DNA of 64,000 nt from NCBI RefSeq assembly GCF_900102635.1, contig NZ_FMZQ01000009.1, positions 155,658-219,657 on the forward strand, in the 5' to 3' direction. Of the stretch, positions 35,555 to 44,285 are shown piece by piece; the first letter of the stretch is position 1; every line of letters begins with the position of its first letter. Below the pieces are notes generated by a model. That model had not been told where the DNA came from. It did not search any database and saw only the letters and a program-made list of their open reading frames with translations. Position numbers and translations under genes: made by a program. The DNA is from Ectopseudomonas chengduensis (GTDB lineage: Bacteria > Pseudomonadota > Gammaproteobacteria > Pseudomonadales > Pseudomonadaceae).

Positions 35555-36290
35555 ATGGCTTGGCACTATCCGTTAGCGTGTCGTCTGATCTGATGGGTTT
35601 CGCCCCTTACGGGCGACTCACTTTCTTTGCTTGTGCAAAGAAAGTAAGCAAAGAAACACACCCCTACATACGGCCCCGGCTGCGCCGGGGTTCCCTCGTT
35701 CCATCACCACTCCAGGGGCACGCTGCGAAGGGCCATCCCTGGCCCATCGCAGCTCTCGCGACATCCATGTCGCTCAACCCCTTACGTGGCGATTCCACTC
35801 GGCCTCCTGAAGGGGATTTGGGCGTCGTCTGTGAGATCGCAGTTGAAGAGCAAGGGCAAAGGCCAGACGCCGCCAACTTCAATTCCGCAAAGATTATGCA
35901 AGCTCGCGCCCCGGCCCCCGGAGCAGCATCGGGGCGTGGGGAATTTCGCGCAGCAAAACCCGGAGGCAGGGTAATGCCGATCAGATCAGGTTGCCAAAGC
36001 AGCCCTTTGTAGGAGCCCCGCCTCGGGGCGAAGCTTTTCAATTGCGCATCGACTTGGTTCGCGGCGGGGCGCCACTCCTACCCATTCGCAGCATCGACGC
36101 TTAACTGACTGGAATTAAAATGCCGGGTGCCCTTCTTTGGCACACCTTTCTTGGGCAAGCAAAGAAACGTAGCGCAGCGCAGTAACAGCCGCAGGCTGGC
36201 CCGAAGGGTGAGCGCAGCGAATCAAGGTGTGGCGCCCGTAAGGGGCGCAACCCAAACGTTCAGCGCACGCACTAATGGATAGTGCTAAGT
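35555..36290. repeat. Pseudomonad intergenic repeat with inverted ends
   Basis: The region contains no gene I can defend. One end reads TTGGCACTATCCGTTAGCGTG (from about 35560). Near 36266-36288 the opposite strand carries a close copy, AGCACTATCCATTAGTGCGTG. Inside, CGCCCCTTACGGGCG (near 35602) and GCGCCCGTAAGGGGCGC (near 36234) are also inverted, as are the CTTTCTTTGCTT motifs. A GTAGGAGCCCCGCC repeat lies at about 36010. The region resembles repeated sequence often miscalled as hypothetical genes. Confidence 0.65.
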
Positions 36291-36367
36291 CAGTAAGCGG
36301 CACGCACACAAACTTGCCAGCCCGGTGCCATGCGTATCCCCCCGCGAGAATGCGAAGAACCTGAAGA

Positions 36368-36397
36368 AAGCCCCGGCATCGCGTGATGCTGGGGCTT
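36368..36397 (-). terminator. Rho-independent-type hairpin after COG3904-like gene
   Basis: AAGCCCCGGCATC, loop GCGT, GATGCTGGGGCTT (one G-T wobble), 22 bases after the minus-strand gene end. On that strand the stem ends in CTTTCTTC, a reasonable T-rich tail. Confidence 0.6.
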
Positions 36398-36418
36398 GCT
36401 TCACTTCAGCGGGTATCG

Positions 36419-36976
36419 CTATTTCAGCCGATAGTTTCGCAAATCATCCTGGCTCAGCAGACGCAAGCGCCCTGGCGCGACCTGATAGATGTCTTCCGCC
36501 AGGCCTACGTCGACACCCATGTCACGAAAGTACCTGGCCGGGCTGAACGGCTGGCTGCCATGGGCGGCCTGTGCCAGCGCCGAGTCACCAGCGGGGAAGG
36601 GGGGACGGCGCAGGGCAACGTGGCCGTTGATGGTGCGCTTGGTGCCGGCAGCGAGCAGGTAGATGCAACTGCCCTGGCACAGGCCGCCGGAAGGTACCAG
36701 CGCCTCGAAGCCGGTTTCCCGTAGCAAGCGGCCCATGCGGATGGCTTCCGGGGCGCTGCCGCCGATGCTGTCGAGCAGCACGACCTTGCGCTTGTGCTTG
36801 CCCGGCTTGGCGCGCAAGCCAGCCAGCAGCTTCTCGTAATCGCCCGGAACGATCTCTTCGGAAATCTTCACCGCCAGCAGGCCGGCGTTAGCTTCGACTT
36901 CCACTTGTGCGTGGGCGGTCAGCGCGGTGAACAGGGTGGTGGCGAGCAGGGCGAATCGTAAACGCTGGGCAATCAT
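36419..36976 (-). CDS. Periplasmic ClpP-fold-like protein (COG3904-like)
   Basis: The 185-residue protein has a signal peptide (MIAQRLRFALLATTLFTALTAHA) and a domain with VVLLDSIGGSAPEAIRMGRL and LCQGSCIYLLAAGTKR. This resembles the inactive ClpP/crotonase-like fold of COG3904 predicted periplasmic proteins. Function is unknown. ATG 36976 gives a proper signal peptide, whereas the longer frame does not. Confidence 0.75.
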   Translation of the reverse strand: MIAQRLRFALLATTLFTALTAHAQVEVEANAGLLAVKISEEIVPGDYEKLLAGLRAKPGKHKRKVVLLDSIGGSAPEAIRMGRLLRETGFEALVPSGGLCQGSCIYLLAAGTKRTINGHVALRRPPFPAGDSALAQAAHGSQPFSPARYFRDMGVDVGLAEDIYQVAPGRLRLLSQDDLRNYRLK

Positions 36977-37042
36977 CGGGCGGGTTACGCGATAGTGGCT
37001 CGGGAGGTAGACGATACCTGCCGGCGCACTATCCCGCATCTG

Positions 37043-38242
37043 TCAGATTGGCCCGTCTTTGTGCTGCACCTTCCAGGCCCAGGCGAACAGCAGCAGGCCG
37101 CCGATGGCGGTGGCCGCGCCGATGTAGCCGGTCACGGTCCAGCCCATGCCGGCGCTGATGGCCAGGCCGCCGAGCCAGGGGCCGAGGGCGTTGGCGACGT
37201 TGAACGCGGCGTGATTGGATGCGGCGGCGAGTGTCTGCGCGCCCGTGGCGACGTCCATCAGATGGGTCTGCAGGGCCGGGCCGAGGGCGATCATCGTGCC
37301 GAGGGCGAAGATCGCCGGCAGGATGGTCCACAGGCTGTGCGCGGCGAAGGGGAAGGCCAGCAGCACCAGCGTACTCCAGGCCAGAATCCAGGCCACGGCG
37401 CGCAGGCGCAGGCGGTCGAACAGCCAGCCGCCGGCACTGTTGCCGACGATGCAGCCGGCGCCGAACACGCCCATGGCCAGGGGAATCCAGCCGGGGCCGA
37501 CCTGGGTGACGTGGAGCAATGTGGGCGCCATGTAGCTGAATACGCAGAACATCCCGGCGAAACCGATGGAGCCGATGCCCAGTGCCAGCCAGATCGGTGC
37601 GCGGTTAAAGGCGCGCAGTTCACCCAAGGGGCTGCTGCGCTGCTCGTGCGGGTCGGCCGGGAGGAAGATCGCCACCATGGCGATGGTGATGATGGCGATG
37701 ATGCCGACCAGGGCGAAGGCGTAGCGCCAGCTCATGAACTGGCCGAGCCAGGTGGCCAGCGGGTTACCGATCAGGATGGCCACGGTCAGGCCGGCCAGCA
37801 CCCGGCTCACCGCCTTGGCGCGCTTGTGCGGCGGCGCCATGGAGGCAGCCACCAGCATGGCGATACCGAAGTAGGCGCCATGCGGCAGGCCGGCGATGAA
37901 GCGGAAGAGCAGCAGCGGCTCGTAGCTCGGTGCCAGAGCGCTGGCGAAGTTGCCGAGGGCGAAGCAGCCCATCAGCAGCAGAAGCAGGATGCGCCTTGGC
38001 AGGCGGGCGCCGAGCAGGGCCAGCACCGGTGCACCGACCACCACGCCGAGGGCGTAGGCGCTGATCACATGGCCGACCTGCGGCTCGCTGACGCCAAGAT
38101 CGGCGGCGACGTTGGGCATCAGGCCCATGATGGCGAACTCGCCGGTGCCGATGGCGAAGCCGCCGAGGGCCAGAGCGAGTTGAATGAGAAGGATCGCGCC
38201 CGGCGACAGACTCGTCGCGGCGTCGGATGCAGAACTGTTCAT
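37043..38242 (-). CDS. DHA1-type MFS transporter
   Basis: The 399-residue major facilitator has 12 predicted membrane helices. It carries the DHA1 signatures FAIGTGEFAIMGLMPNVAADLG at the first helix and GARLPRRILLLLLM (motif A-like loop). It is related to sugar, purine and drug efflux proteins such as YdhP/NepI. The substrate is unknown. It lies downstream of and co-directional with a LysR gene and may be controlled by it. Confidence 0.9.
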   Translation of the reverse strand: MNSSASDAATSLSPGAILLIQLALALGGFAIGTGEFAIMGLMPNVAADLGVSEPQVGHVISAYALGVVVGAPVLALLGARLPRRILLLLLMGCFALGNFASALAPSYEPLLLFRFIAGLPHGAYFGIAMLVAASMAPPHKRAKAVSRVLAGLTVAILIGNPLATWLGQFMSWRYAFALVGIIAIITIAMVAIFLPADPHEQRSSPLGELRAFNRAPIWLALGIGSIGFAGMFCVFSYMAPTLLHVTQVGPGWIPLAMGVFGAGCIVGNSAGGWLFDRLRLRAVAWILAWSTLVLLAFPFAAHSLWTILPAIFALGTMIALGPALQTHLMDVATGAQTLAAASNHAAFNVANALGPWLGGLAISAGMGWTVTGYIGAATAIGGLLLFAWAWKVQHKDGPI

Positions 38243-38317
38243 GAGAGACCTGGAGGGGCGAGAAGCAAGCGCGCAATTATAATCTCCCAGCGCCTTGCTT
38301 GGGTATTGGCCACCGCT

Positions 38318-39241
38318 CTATTTCGGGCTTGGAGATGGATGGCCGGAGTCGTTCAGGGCCTTCACGTGGTCGACGAAGGCACGCAGCGGCGCCGGTACGT
38401 GACGCCTGCTGTGGTAGTACAGGTACGGCCCGTCGAAGTGTTGCCACCAGTCCTGCATGAAGGGTTGCAGCTGGCCGCTGGCCAGGGGCGCCGCGATGTA
38501 CTCCTCGAAGGTGTAGAGAATGCCGTGACCGGCGCAGGCTGCAGCGATCAGCAGATCCTGCGACGAGCTGACCAGGCGGCCCTCGGGGGCGATACGCAGG
38601 GTGCGTCCCTCCTGTTCGAACTCCCACACGCCGAGCTTGCCACTGGCGAAGCGGTAGCCGAGCAGGCGATGCTCGCTCAGTTCGCTGGGGTGTTGCGGCG
38701 TGCCATGGCGCTGCAGATAGCTGGGCGCCGCCACTGCCATGAAACACTGCCGACGCGGCCCGATAGGGATGGCGATCATGTCCTTGGCCAGGCTTTCCTC
38801 GTAGCGAATGCCGGCGTCGTAACCGGCGCCGATGACGTCGATGAAGGTGTTGTCCATGTTCACTTCCAGCGCGATGCCAGGGTAGCGAGCGAGAAAACCG
38901 TCCAGCAGCTGCGGCAGGATGTGCCGCGCGATCACGCCGGGCACATGCAGGCGCAGTGAGCCGACCGGGTTCTGTGGATCTTCCTGTAGGTCGTTGAGCG
39001 CCGTGTTGATCTCGTCCAGCGCGGGGCGCAGACGTTCCAGCAGGCGTGCGCCGATTTCCGTCGGCGTCAGGCCGCGGGTGGTGCGGTTGAGCAGGCGCAC
39101 GTCCAGTTCCTTTTCCAGGCGGCGCACGCAATCGCTCAGCGACGAGGCCGACATGCCGCGGCGTTGCGCTGCGACGCGAAAGCCACCGGCCTCGACCACG
39201 GCAGCGAACAGAGCGACGTCGGATAGATTTGGTTGGCGCAT
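38318..39241 (-). CDS. LysR family transcriptional regulator
   Basis: The 307-residue protein has an N-terminal winged helix (MRQPNLSDVALFAAVVEAGG, then HTH around 28-48) and a LysR effector domain (SLRLHVPGVIARHILPQLLD). I chose ATG 39241, which begins the domain; the frame extends another 20 residues without support. It is divergent from the Tat-exported SDR gene (290-bp gap containing a repeat) and upstream of an MFS gene, and may control either. Confidence 0.9.
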   Translation of the reverse strand: MRQPNLSDVALFAAVVEAGGFRVAAQRRGMSASSLSDCVRRLEKELDVRLLNRTTRGLTPTEIGARLLERLRPALDEINTALNDLQEDPQNPVGSLRLHVPGVIARHILPQLLDGFLARYPGIALEVNMDNTFIDVIGAGYDAGIRYEESLAKDMIAIPIGPRRQCFMAVAAPSYLQRHGTPQHPSELSEHRLLGYRFASGKLGVWEFEQEGRTLRIAPEGRLVSSSQDLLIAAACAGHGILYTFEEYIAAPLASGQLQPFMQDWWQHFDGPYLYYHSRRHVPAPLRAFVDHVKALNDSGHPSPSPK

Positions 39242-39322
39242 GGGCGTCGACTGGGCGATGACGAAGGGTCCGATAATGCGGCGCAGCGGCCGCTTTGCCA
39301 ATCCTGAGGGCGCTTTCTGGGA

Positions 39323-39378
39323 TGTAGCCCGGATGCAATCCGGGAATGTATATCAACGATTCCGGATTGCATCCGGGT
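39323..39378. repeat. CCCGGATGCAATCCGG palindromic repeat
   Basis: GTAGCCCGGATGCAATCCGG and its complement CCGGATTGCATCCGGG flank a short AT-rich loop (ATGTATATCAACGATT). It is the same unit as the outer arms at 15442-15595 and lies between the LysR and SDR promoters. Confidence 0.8.
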
Positions 39379-39530
39379 TCGCGTCTGCGAAACACCTGGT
39401 AACTGTCCGCCTGACCGTATGCGCTGTTCGGCTTTGGACGGCTTATCGTACGTGCCATCTGCCTGCACCCTATGTCCTGTACGTGCGCCTGGTCTGGCGC
39501 ATCGAGTCAACGGACACGAGGAATCAGCCG

Positions 39531-40580
39531 ATGGACAAGAAGAATGCTGTGGGGCGAGGCCATTCGCGTCGAGATGCCCTGAAACTGTTTGGTGTCGTGG
39601 GCGGTAGCCTGGCCTTGCACGGGGTGTTGGGCGGGATGCCGACATTCGCCTGGGCCAGTACCACACCGGGGTGGCAGGCGAGCGACATGCCGGCGCTGAC
39701 CGGCAAGCGCATGCTGGTCACCGGCGGCACCAGTGGTATGGGCTTCGAGGACGCCCTGGCCCTGAGCGGGGCTGGGGCGCAGGTGATCATCGCCGCGCGC
39801 AATGCACAGCGTGGCGCCGAGAGCATCGAACGTATTCGTGCTCAGGTACCCGATGCGCGGGTGCGTTTCGAACAGCTGGATCTGGCCGACCTGGCTTCGG
39901 TACGCAGCCTGGCCCAGCGCCTGAACGCCGAAGGCGAGGTATTGGACGTGCTGATCAACAACGCCGCGATCATGGCGCCGCCTCAGCGCGGCGTATCTCG
40001 TGATGGTTTCGAGATGCAGCTGGCAACCAACTTCCTCGGCCATTTCGCGCTCACTGGCTTGCTCCTGCCATCACTGCGCAAGTCGCCCGACCCGCGCGTG
40101 GTGACACTGGCGAGCATCGCCGTGAACCGTGGCCGTATCAACTTCGATGACCTGCAGTCGGAGAACAACTACAACCCCTACGCCGCCTACGCGCAGTCGA
40201 AACTGGCCTGTCTGATGATGGCCTTCGAGCTGCAGCGGCGCAGCCTGGCCAATGGCTGGGGCGTGCGCAGCGTCGCCGCGCACCCTGGCGTCGCCGTTAC
40301 CGAACTGGTCGAGCGCGGGCCAGGACTGGAAAGCGAGTTCGCTCAGCAGTGGGCGAAGGATCGCGATGTCTATCACTCGGCGGCGCAGGGTGCGCTGTCG
40401 TCGCTGTTCGCGGCGACGGCTGCCGAGGCCGAGGGCGGGCGCTACTACGGGCCGACCGGCGAAGAGGAAAAACGCGGCCCATTGGGCCTGGCCAAGGTGC
40501 CGGAGGCTGCGGCGGATGCCGATGATGCGGCGCGCCTGTGGTCGGTGGCCGAGCGCCTGACGGGCGTCAGGTACGGCTGA
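39531..40580 (+). CDS. Tat-exported SDR family oxidoreductase
   Basis: The 349-residue protein begins with a twin-arginine signal (HSRRDALKLFGVVGGSLAL, RR at 13-14) and a short linker. An SDR domain follows, with TGGTSGMG, NNAAIM and the catalytic YAAYAQSK. Export of an NAD(P)-dependent SDR is unusual, but a cofactor bound before Tat export would explain it. GAGGAA (39519-39524) lies six bases before ATG 39531. A long in-frame extension upstream is not used. Confidence 0.85.
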   Translation: MDKKNAVGRGHSRRDALKLFGVVGGSLALHGVLGGMPTFAWASTTPGWQASDMPALTGKRMLVTGGTSGMGFEDALALSGAGAQVIIAARNAQRGAESIERIRAQVPDARVRFEQLDLADLASVRSLAQRLNAEGEVLDVLINNAAIMAPPQRGVSRDGFEMQLATNFLGHFALTGLLLPSLRKSPDPRVVTLASIAVNRGRINFDDLQSENNYNPYAAYAQSKLACLMMAFELQRRSLANGWGVRSVAAHPGVAVTELVERGPGLESEFAQQWAKDRDVYHSAAQGALSSLFAATAAEAEGGRYYGPTGEEEKRGPLGLAKVPEAAADADDAARLWSVAERLTGVRYG

Positions 40581-40626
40581 GTCATGCCGGCGCGCTGTAC
40601 CGGCGCGCCCTTTCGAGGAATTTCGC

Positions 40627-41937
40627 ATGTCATCGTCAACGATGGCGCAGCGCGTGGCCGTGGCCATCAACGCGCAGCGCAACGAGCTGTGGCCGGCGCT
40701 GGCCGGTTTCACCCTGTTCTTCTGCCTGTTCTCGGGCTACTTCATGCTGCGGCCGATCCGCGAGGCGATGGGCATCGTCTCGGGGGTGGAGAACCTGCAA
40801 TGGCTGTTCACCGCCACCTTCGTGGTGATGTTGATCGCGGTGCCGTTGTTCGCCTGGCTGAGTTCACGGGTACCGCGGATTCACTTCATCGACTGGGTGT
40901 ATGGCTTCTTCACCCTGAATCTGGCGTTGTTTGCCCTGTTGTTCTTCAGTGCTGAAGAGAGTGTGTGGCTGGCGCGCAGCTTCTATGTGTGGATTTCGGT
41001 CTATAACCTGTTCGTCGTCTCGGTGGCATGGAGCCTGATGGCCGACGTGTTCGACAGCGAGCAGGCCAAGCGCCTGTTCGCCTTCATCGCCGCCGGTGCC
41101 AGCGTTGGAGGCCTGGTCGGCCCGGCGTTGAGTGCCTTGTTGGTGAGCACGCTGGGGCAGAGTGGGCTGATTCTGCTGGCTGCGGTGCTGCTGGCCGTGG
41201 CGCTGTCGCTCAAGCAGGTGCTGATGCGCTGGCGCGAGGAGGGTGGCGCGGGGCGTGCCGGTGCCGTGCGGGCGGAAAGCCCGCGGCGCCCGGTGCCGGG
41301 CAATCCGTTCAGTGGCCTGATGCGTGTGCTGTCTTCGCCCTACCTGTTTGGCATCGCCGGTTTCGTCATCCTGCTGGCGACGGCCAGCACCTTTCTCTAT
41401 TTCGAGCAGGCCCGCCTGGTGGCCGAGCTGTTCCCGGATCGCGCCGATCAGGTGCGGGTGTTCGGCGTGATCGACTTCGTGGTGCAGGCCGGCGCGCTGA
41501 TTGCCCAGTTGTTCATCACTGGGCGTGTCGCGCGGCGTATGGGGGTGCGGGTGTTGCTGGCCTGCGTGCCGCTACTGGTGTGTGTCGGCTTCATCGGTCT
41601 GGCATTGATGCCGACCTTCGCCATGCTGGCGGCGCTGATGATCGTGCGCCGTATCGGTGAATACGCCTTCGTGCGGCCAGGACGGGAAATGCTCTTCGCG
41701 CCGTTGGATGCCGAGAGCAAGTACAAGGCGAAGAACTTCATCGACACAGTGGTCTATCGCGCGGGCGATGCCATGAGTGGCTGGCTCAAGAGCCTGCTCG
41801 ACATGCTGGCTCAGGGCGCCTGGCTGGTGGCATTGGTGGGCGCTGCCTGTGCGGCGCTGTGGGGATTGCTCGGTTGGTACCTGGGCGGGCAGGCCGATCA
41901 GCGTAGTGCCGAGCAGCAGTTGGTGGTGACCAGCTAG
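40627..41937 (+). CDS. ATP/ADP-translocase-like MFS transporter
   Basis: The 436-residue protein has about 12 membrane helices. RNELWPALAGFTLFFCLFSG and GYFMLRPIREAMG near the N-terminus, and AFVRPGREMLFAPLD with KYKAKNFIDTVVYRAGDA near the C-terminus, are the NTP/NDP-exchange (TlcA/NTT-like, COG3202) signature. The classical exchangers belong to obligate intracellular bacteria and plastids. In free-living bacteria the role of these relatives is uncertain. GAGGAA lies before the ATG. Confidence 0.8.
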   Translation: MSSSTMAQRVAVAINAQRNELWPALAGFTLFFCLFSGYFMLRPIREAMGIVSGVENLQWLFTATFVVMLIAVPLFAWLSSRVPRIHFIDWVYGFFTLNLALFALLFFSAEESVWLARSFYVWISVYNLFVVSVAWSLMADVFDSEQAKRLFAFIAAGASVGGLVGPALSALLVSTLGQSGLILLAAVLLAVALSLKQVLMRWREEGGAGRAGAVRAESPRRPVPGNPFSGLMRVLSSPYLFGIAGFVILLATASTFLYFEQARLVAELFPDRADQVRVFGVIDFVVQAGALIAQLFITGRVARRMGVRVLLACVPLLVCVGFIGLALMPTFAMLAALMIVRRIGEYAFVRPGREMLFAPLDAESKYKAKNFIDTVVYRAGDAMSGWLKSLLDMLAQGAWLVALVGAACAALWGLLGWYLGGQADQRSAEQQLVVTS

Positions 41938-41965
41938 CTCAGTGCAACCCTGCCGTTGCAGCGAT

Positions 41966-41990
41966 GCGGGAGTCGGTGGCCGACTCCCGC
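41966..41990. terminator. Bidirectional terminator hairpin
   Basis: GCGGGAGTCGG, loop TGG, CCGACTCCCGC: a perfect 11-bp stem between the convergent translocase-like and GST genes. Confidence 0.65.
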
Positions 41991-41997
41991 AACATCA

Positions 41998-42699
41998 TCA
42001 GCCGCGCGCGGGAATGTTCAGCCCGCGCTGCACCGCCGGGCGGGCGAGGAAGGCATCGAGCACGCGTTGCACGTTGGTGAAGCGTTCGAACTGCACCAGG
42101 TCACCGGCCTTGTAGAAGTCCACCAGGCAGCGCACCCAGGGCAGCACGGCGATATCGGCAATGCTGTACTCGCCCATGATCCAGTCGCGGCCTTGCAGAC
42201 GCTGATCGAGTACGCCAAGCAGGCGCGCGGATTCGGCCACGTAGCGGTCACGCGGGCGTTTGTCCTCGTACTCGGCACCAGCAAATTTGTGGAAGAAACC
42301 GAGCTGGCCGAACATCGGTCCCAGGCCACCCATCTGCCACATCAGCCATTGAATCGTCTCGTAGCGGGCAGCGGCGTCCTGTGGCAGCAGCTTGCCGGTC
42401 TTTTCCGCGAGGTAGATCAGAATTGCCCCGGACTCGAACAGCGCCAGCGGATGGCCATTGGGTCCATCGGGATCGAGGATGGCGGGAATCTTGTTGTTCG
42501 GCGCCAGCGAGAGAAACTCGGGGCTGAATTGATCGTCGCTGGCAAAGTCGACCAGGTGCGGTTCGTAGGGTAGGCCGATTTCTTCCAGCATGATCGAGGC
42601 CTTGACCCCATTGGGCGTGGGCAGCGAATACAGCTGCAGGCGCTCGGGATGCTGGGCGGGCCATTTACGGGTGATGTGGAAGGGGCTGAGGTCGGTCAT
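41998..42699 (-). CDS. Glutathione S-transferase, YfcG/Nu-class-like
   Basis: The 233-residue protein has an N-terminal thioredoxin-like GST domain (YSLPTPNGVKASIMLEE, PNNKIPAILD, ALFESGAILIYL) and a C-terminal helical domain (IADIAVLPWVRCLVDFY). The TPNG motif, with threonine and asparagine in place of a tyrosine, is typical of the Nu-class disulfide-bond oxidoreductase-like GSTs (YfcG/YghU). It acts on glutathione in the cytoplasm. Confidence 0.9.
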   Translation of the reverse strand: MTDLSPFHITRKWPAQHPERLQLYSLPTPNGVKASIMLEEIGLPYEPHLVDFASDDQFSPEFLSLAPNNKIPAILDPDGPNGHPLALFESGAILIYLAEKTGKLLPQDAAARYETIQWLMWQMGGLGPMFGQLGFFHKFAGAEYEDKRPRDRYVAESARLLGVLDQRLQGRDWIMGEYSIADIAVLPWVRCLVDFYKAGDLVQFERFTNVQRVLDAFLARPAVQRGLNIPARG

Positions 42700-42874
42700 G
42701 TGGGTTCCATGTCGAATGGGCCGAAGAAGAGGCGATCAGAACACGAGTGGCTGGGGCGCAGGAAATCGATCCAGCTGCTAGTAGTCATCGACTCAAGCAA
42801 TCCTGCCTGGTTCCCTGCGTGCGAGCGAGGCGGTATGGTGGGTTTTTCATCCACCCGGCACGGAACCCATCGGC

Positions 42875-43312
42875 ATGAGCCTGCACGGTACTTACGATTC
42901 CCAGAACATCTTCGCCCTTATCATTCGTGGCGACTTGCCCTGCTACAAACTCTACGAGGACGACGATGTGCTGGCCTTCCTCGATCTATTCCCGCAATCC
43001 AGGGGCCACAGCCTGGTGATTCCCAAGCGCGCTGCTGCGCGCAATATCCTGGAAATCGACGACGCCAGCCTGGCCAAGGTCATGGCCGTGGTGAAGAAGG
43101 TCACTCAGGCAGTCGTCGACGAACTGCAACCCGCTGGTGTGCAGGTGGCACAGTTCAACGGCGCGCCTGCCGGGCAGACGGTGTTTCATATCCACATGCA
43201 CGTGATCCCGCGCTTCGAGGGCGAGGGGCTGGGTATTCACGCGGCCACCAAGGCCGACCCGGCCGAGCTGGAAGCGCTGCAGGCACGTCTGGTCAAACGC
43301 CTGCAGGGCTGA
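42875..43312 (+). CDS. HIT family nucleotide-binding hydrolase
   Basis: The 145-residue histidine-triad protein has VFHIHMHVIPRF (H-x-H-x-H) near the C-terminus and the N-terminal FALIIRGDLPCYKLYEDDDV segment. HIT proteins hydrolyse nucleotide phosphoramidates or dinucleoside polyphosphates. The length and motifs fit the bacterial Hint branch. It is a single gene. Confidence 0.94.
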   Translation: MSLHGTYDSQNIFALIIRGDLPCYKLYEDDDVLAFLDLFPQSRGHSLVIPKRAAARNILEIDDASLAKVMAVVKKVTQAVVDELQPAGVQVAQFNGAPAGQTVFHIHMHVIPRFEGEGLGIHAATKADPAELEALQARLVKRLQG

Positions 43313-43320
43313 AGCGGTAT

Positions 43321-43349
43321 TGCCCCGGACGAGTGACTCGGCCGGGGCA
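43321..43349. terminator. Bidirectional terminator hairpin
   Basis: TGCCCCGG and CCGGGGCA bracket a second inner hairpin (CGAGTGACTCG). It lies between the convergent HIT and DUF2790 genes. Confidence 0.6.
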
Positions 43350-43365
43350 TCAGGCAACCTGTGGG

Positions 43366-43632
43366 TTAGCCGTTCTGGTTGCTCAGCCCGCCCCACTCGA
43401 CGAAACGCACGGCGTGCACTTCGCCCTGGCTGTCGCGGTAGACCATGACGCTGGGCACTACACCGCTCTTGCGGCTGTTGTCGGTGCGCTGCAGAACCTG
43501 GTCGATGTCCAGCTGCATGCCGTACTGGTATTCCTGCACTTCCACTTTGGAGCTGGCAGGTGCTTTCTCGCTGGCGAAGGCCATGGGGGCGAAAGCGGCG
43601 ATGAGGGTGGCGTTGAGGGCTGCGAATTTCAT
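43366..43632 (-). CDS. DUF2790 family exported protein
   Basis: The 88-residue protein has a signal peptide (about 1-20) and a short domain (YQYGMQLDIDQVLQ, VPSVMVYRDSQGEVHAVRFVEWG) that matches the small DUF2790 proteins abundant in pseudomonads. Function is unknown. Confidence 0.85.
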   Translation of the reverse strand: MKFAALNATLIAAFAPMAFASEKAPASSKVEVQEYQYGMQLDIDQVLQRTDNSRKSGVVPSVMVYRDSQGEVHAVRFVEWGGLSNQNG

Positions 43633-43816
43633 CTGGGTAGTCTCCGATTAGTTGCGCCGATTTAGGTGGCGCTGGGTTCGAGAGAGATGAAAACACTGCG
43701 CCCTTCATTACAGAAATCGATGCTTGTGCTAGCGAAAATCGCTGTCATCGATATCTTGCCCACAGGCTCGCCAAGGCCAATACTCAGGCGGCATTCATCT
43801 GCCCACGGAGGGCTTC

Positions 43817-44242
43817 ATGCGCTCGATCCTCATCGCTCTACCGCTGTTGCTGCTGGCCGGTTGTTCATCGTTTCGGGGCGACCCCGAGTACATCAAACCG
43901 GTACCGGAAGATCGCCTGTTGGCCTTTCAGGAGGCGCAGACGAACAGTGCGCAGATCGTGGTCAATCGCGACTTCGGGGTGATGGGAGGCGGCTGCTTCG
44001 TGGCCATCGAGGTGGATCGCAAGGTCGCTGCACGCATCGGCGTCGGCGAGGTCGCGACCTTTCAGGTGCCGCCCGGCACGCGCGTGGTCGGCATCACCCC
44101 GGATCGTATGGACGACACCCTGTGCGGCATGGGCCGCCTGCTGCGGGAGGTGGCGGTGCCGGTGAAAAGTGGGGAGATCCAGCACCTGCGCATCGTCAGC
44201 CAGAACAAGGGTGGCTTCGATATCCGCCCGGACAAGCCCTGA
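43817..44242 (+). CDS. Putative lipoprotein
   Basis: The 141-residue protein has a lipoprotein signal (MRSILIALPLLLLAGC, lipobox LAGC at 13-16) and a compact domain with paired cysteines (GGGCFVAI and DTLCGMG). It is probably an outer-membrane or periplasmic lipoprotein. No family is named with confidence. Confidence 0.8.
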   Translation: MRSILIALPLLLLAGCSSFRGDPEYIKPVPEDRLLAFQEAQTNSAQIVVNRDFGVMGGGCFVAIEVDRKVAARIGVGEVATFQVPPGTRVVGITPDRMDDTLCGMGRLLREVAVPVKSGEIQHLRIVSQNKGGFDIRPDKP

Positions 44243-44285
44243 TTCGGTGAGAGCGGTTGCGGGTCGGTGACCCTGCGCAAATGCT

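Noticed and set aside
35542..36309. Several short frames in the repeat region
   Set aside because: They fall inside inverted repeats, have no ribosome sites and show repeat-derived composition.
36995..38959. 654-codon plus-strand frame opposite the MFS and LysR genes
   Set aside because: It is low complexity, spans two real minus-strand genes and has no domain.
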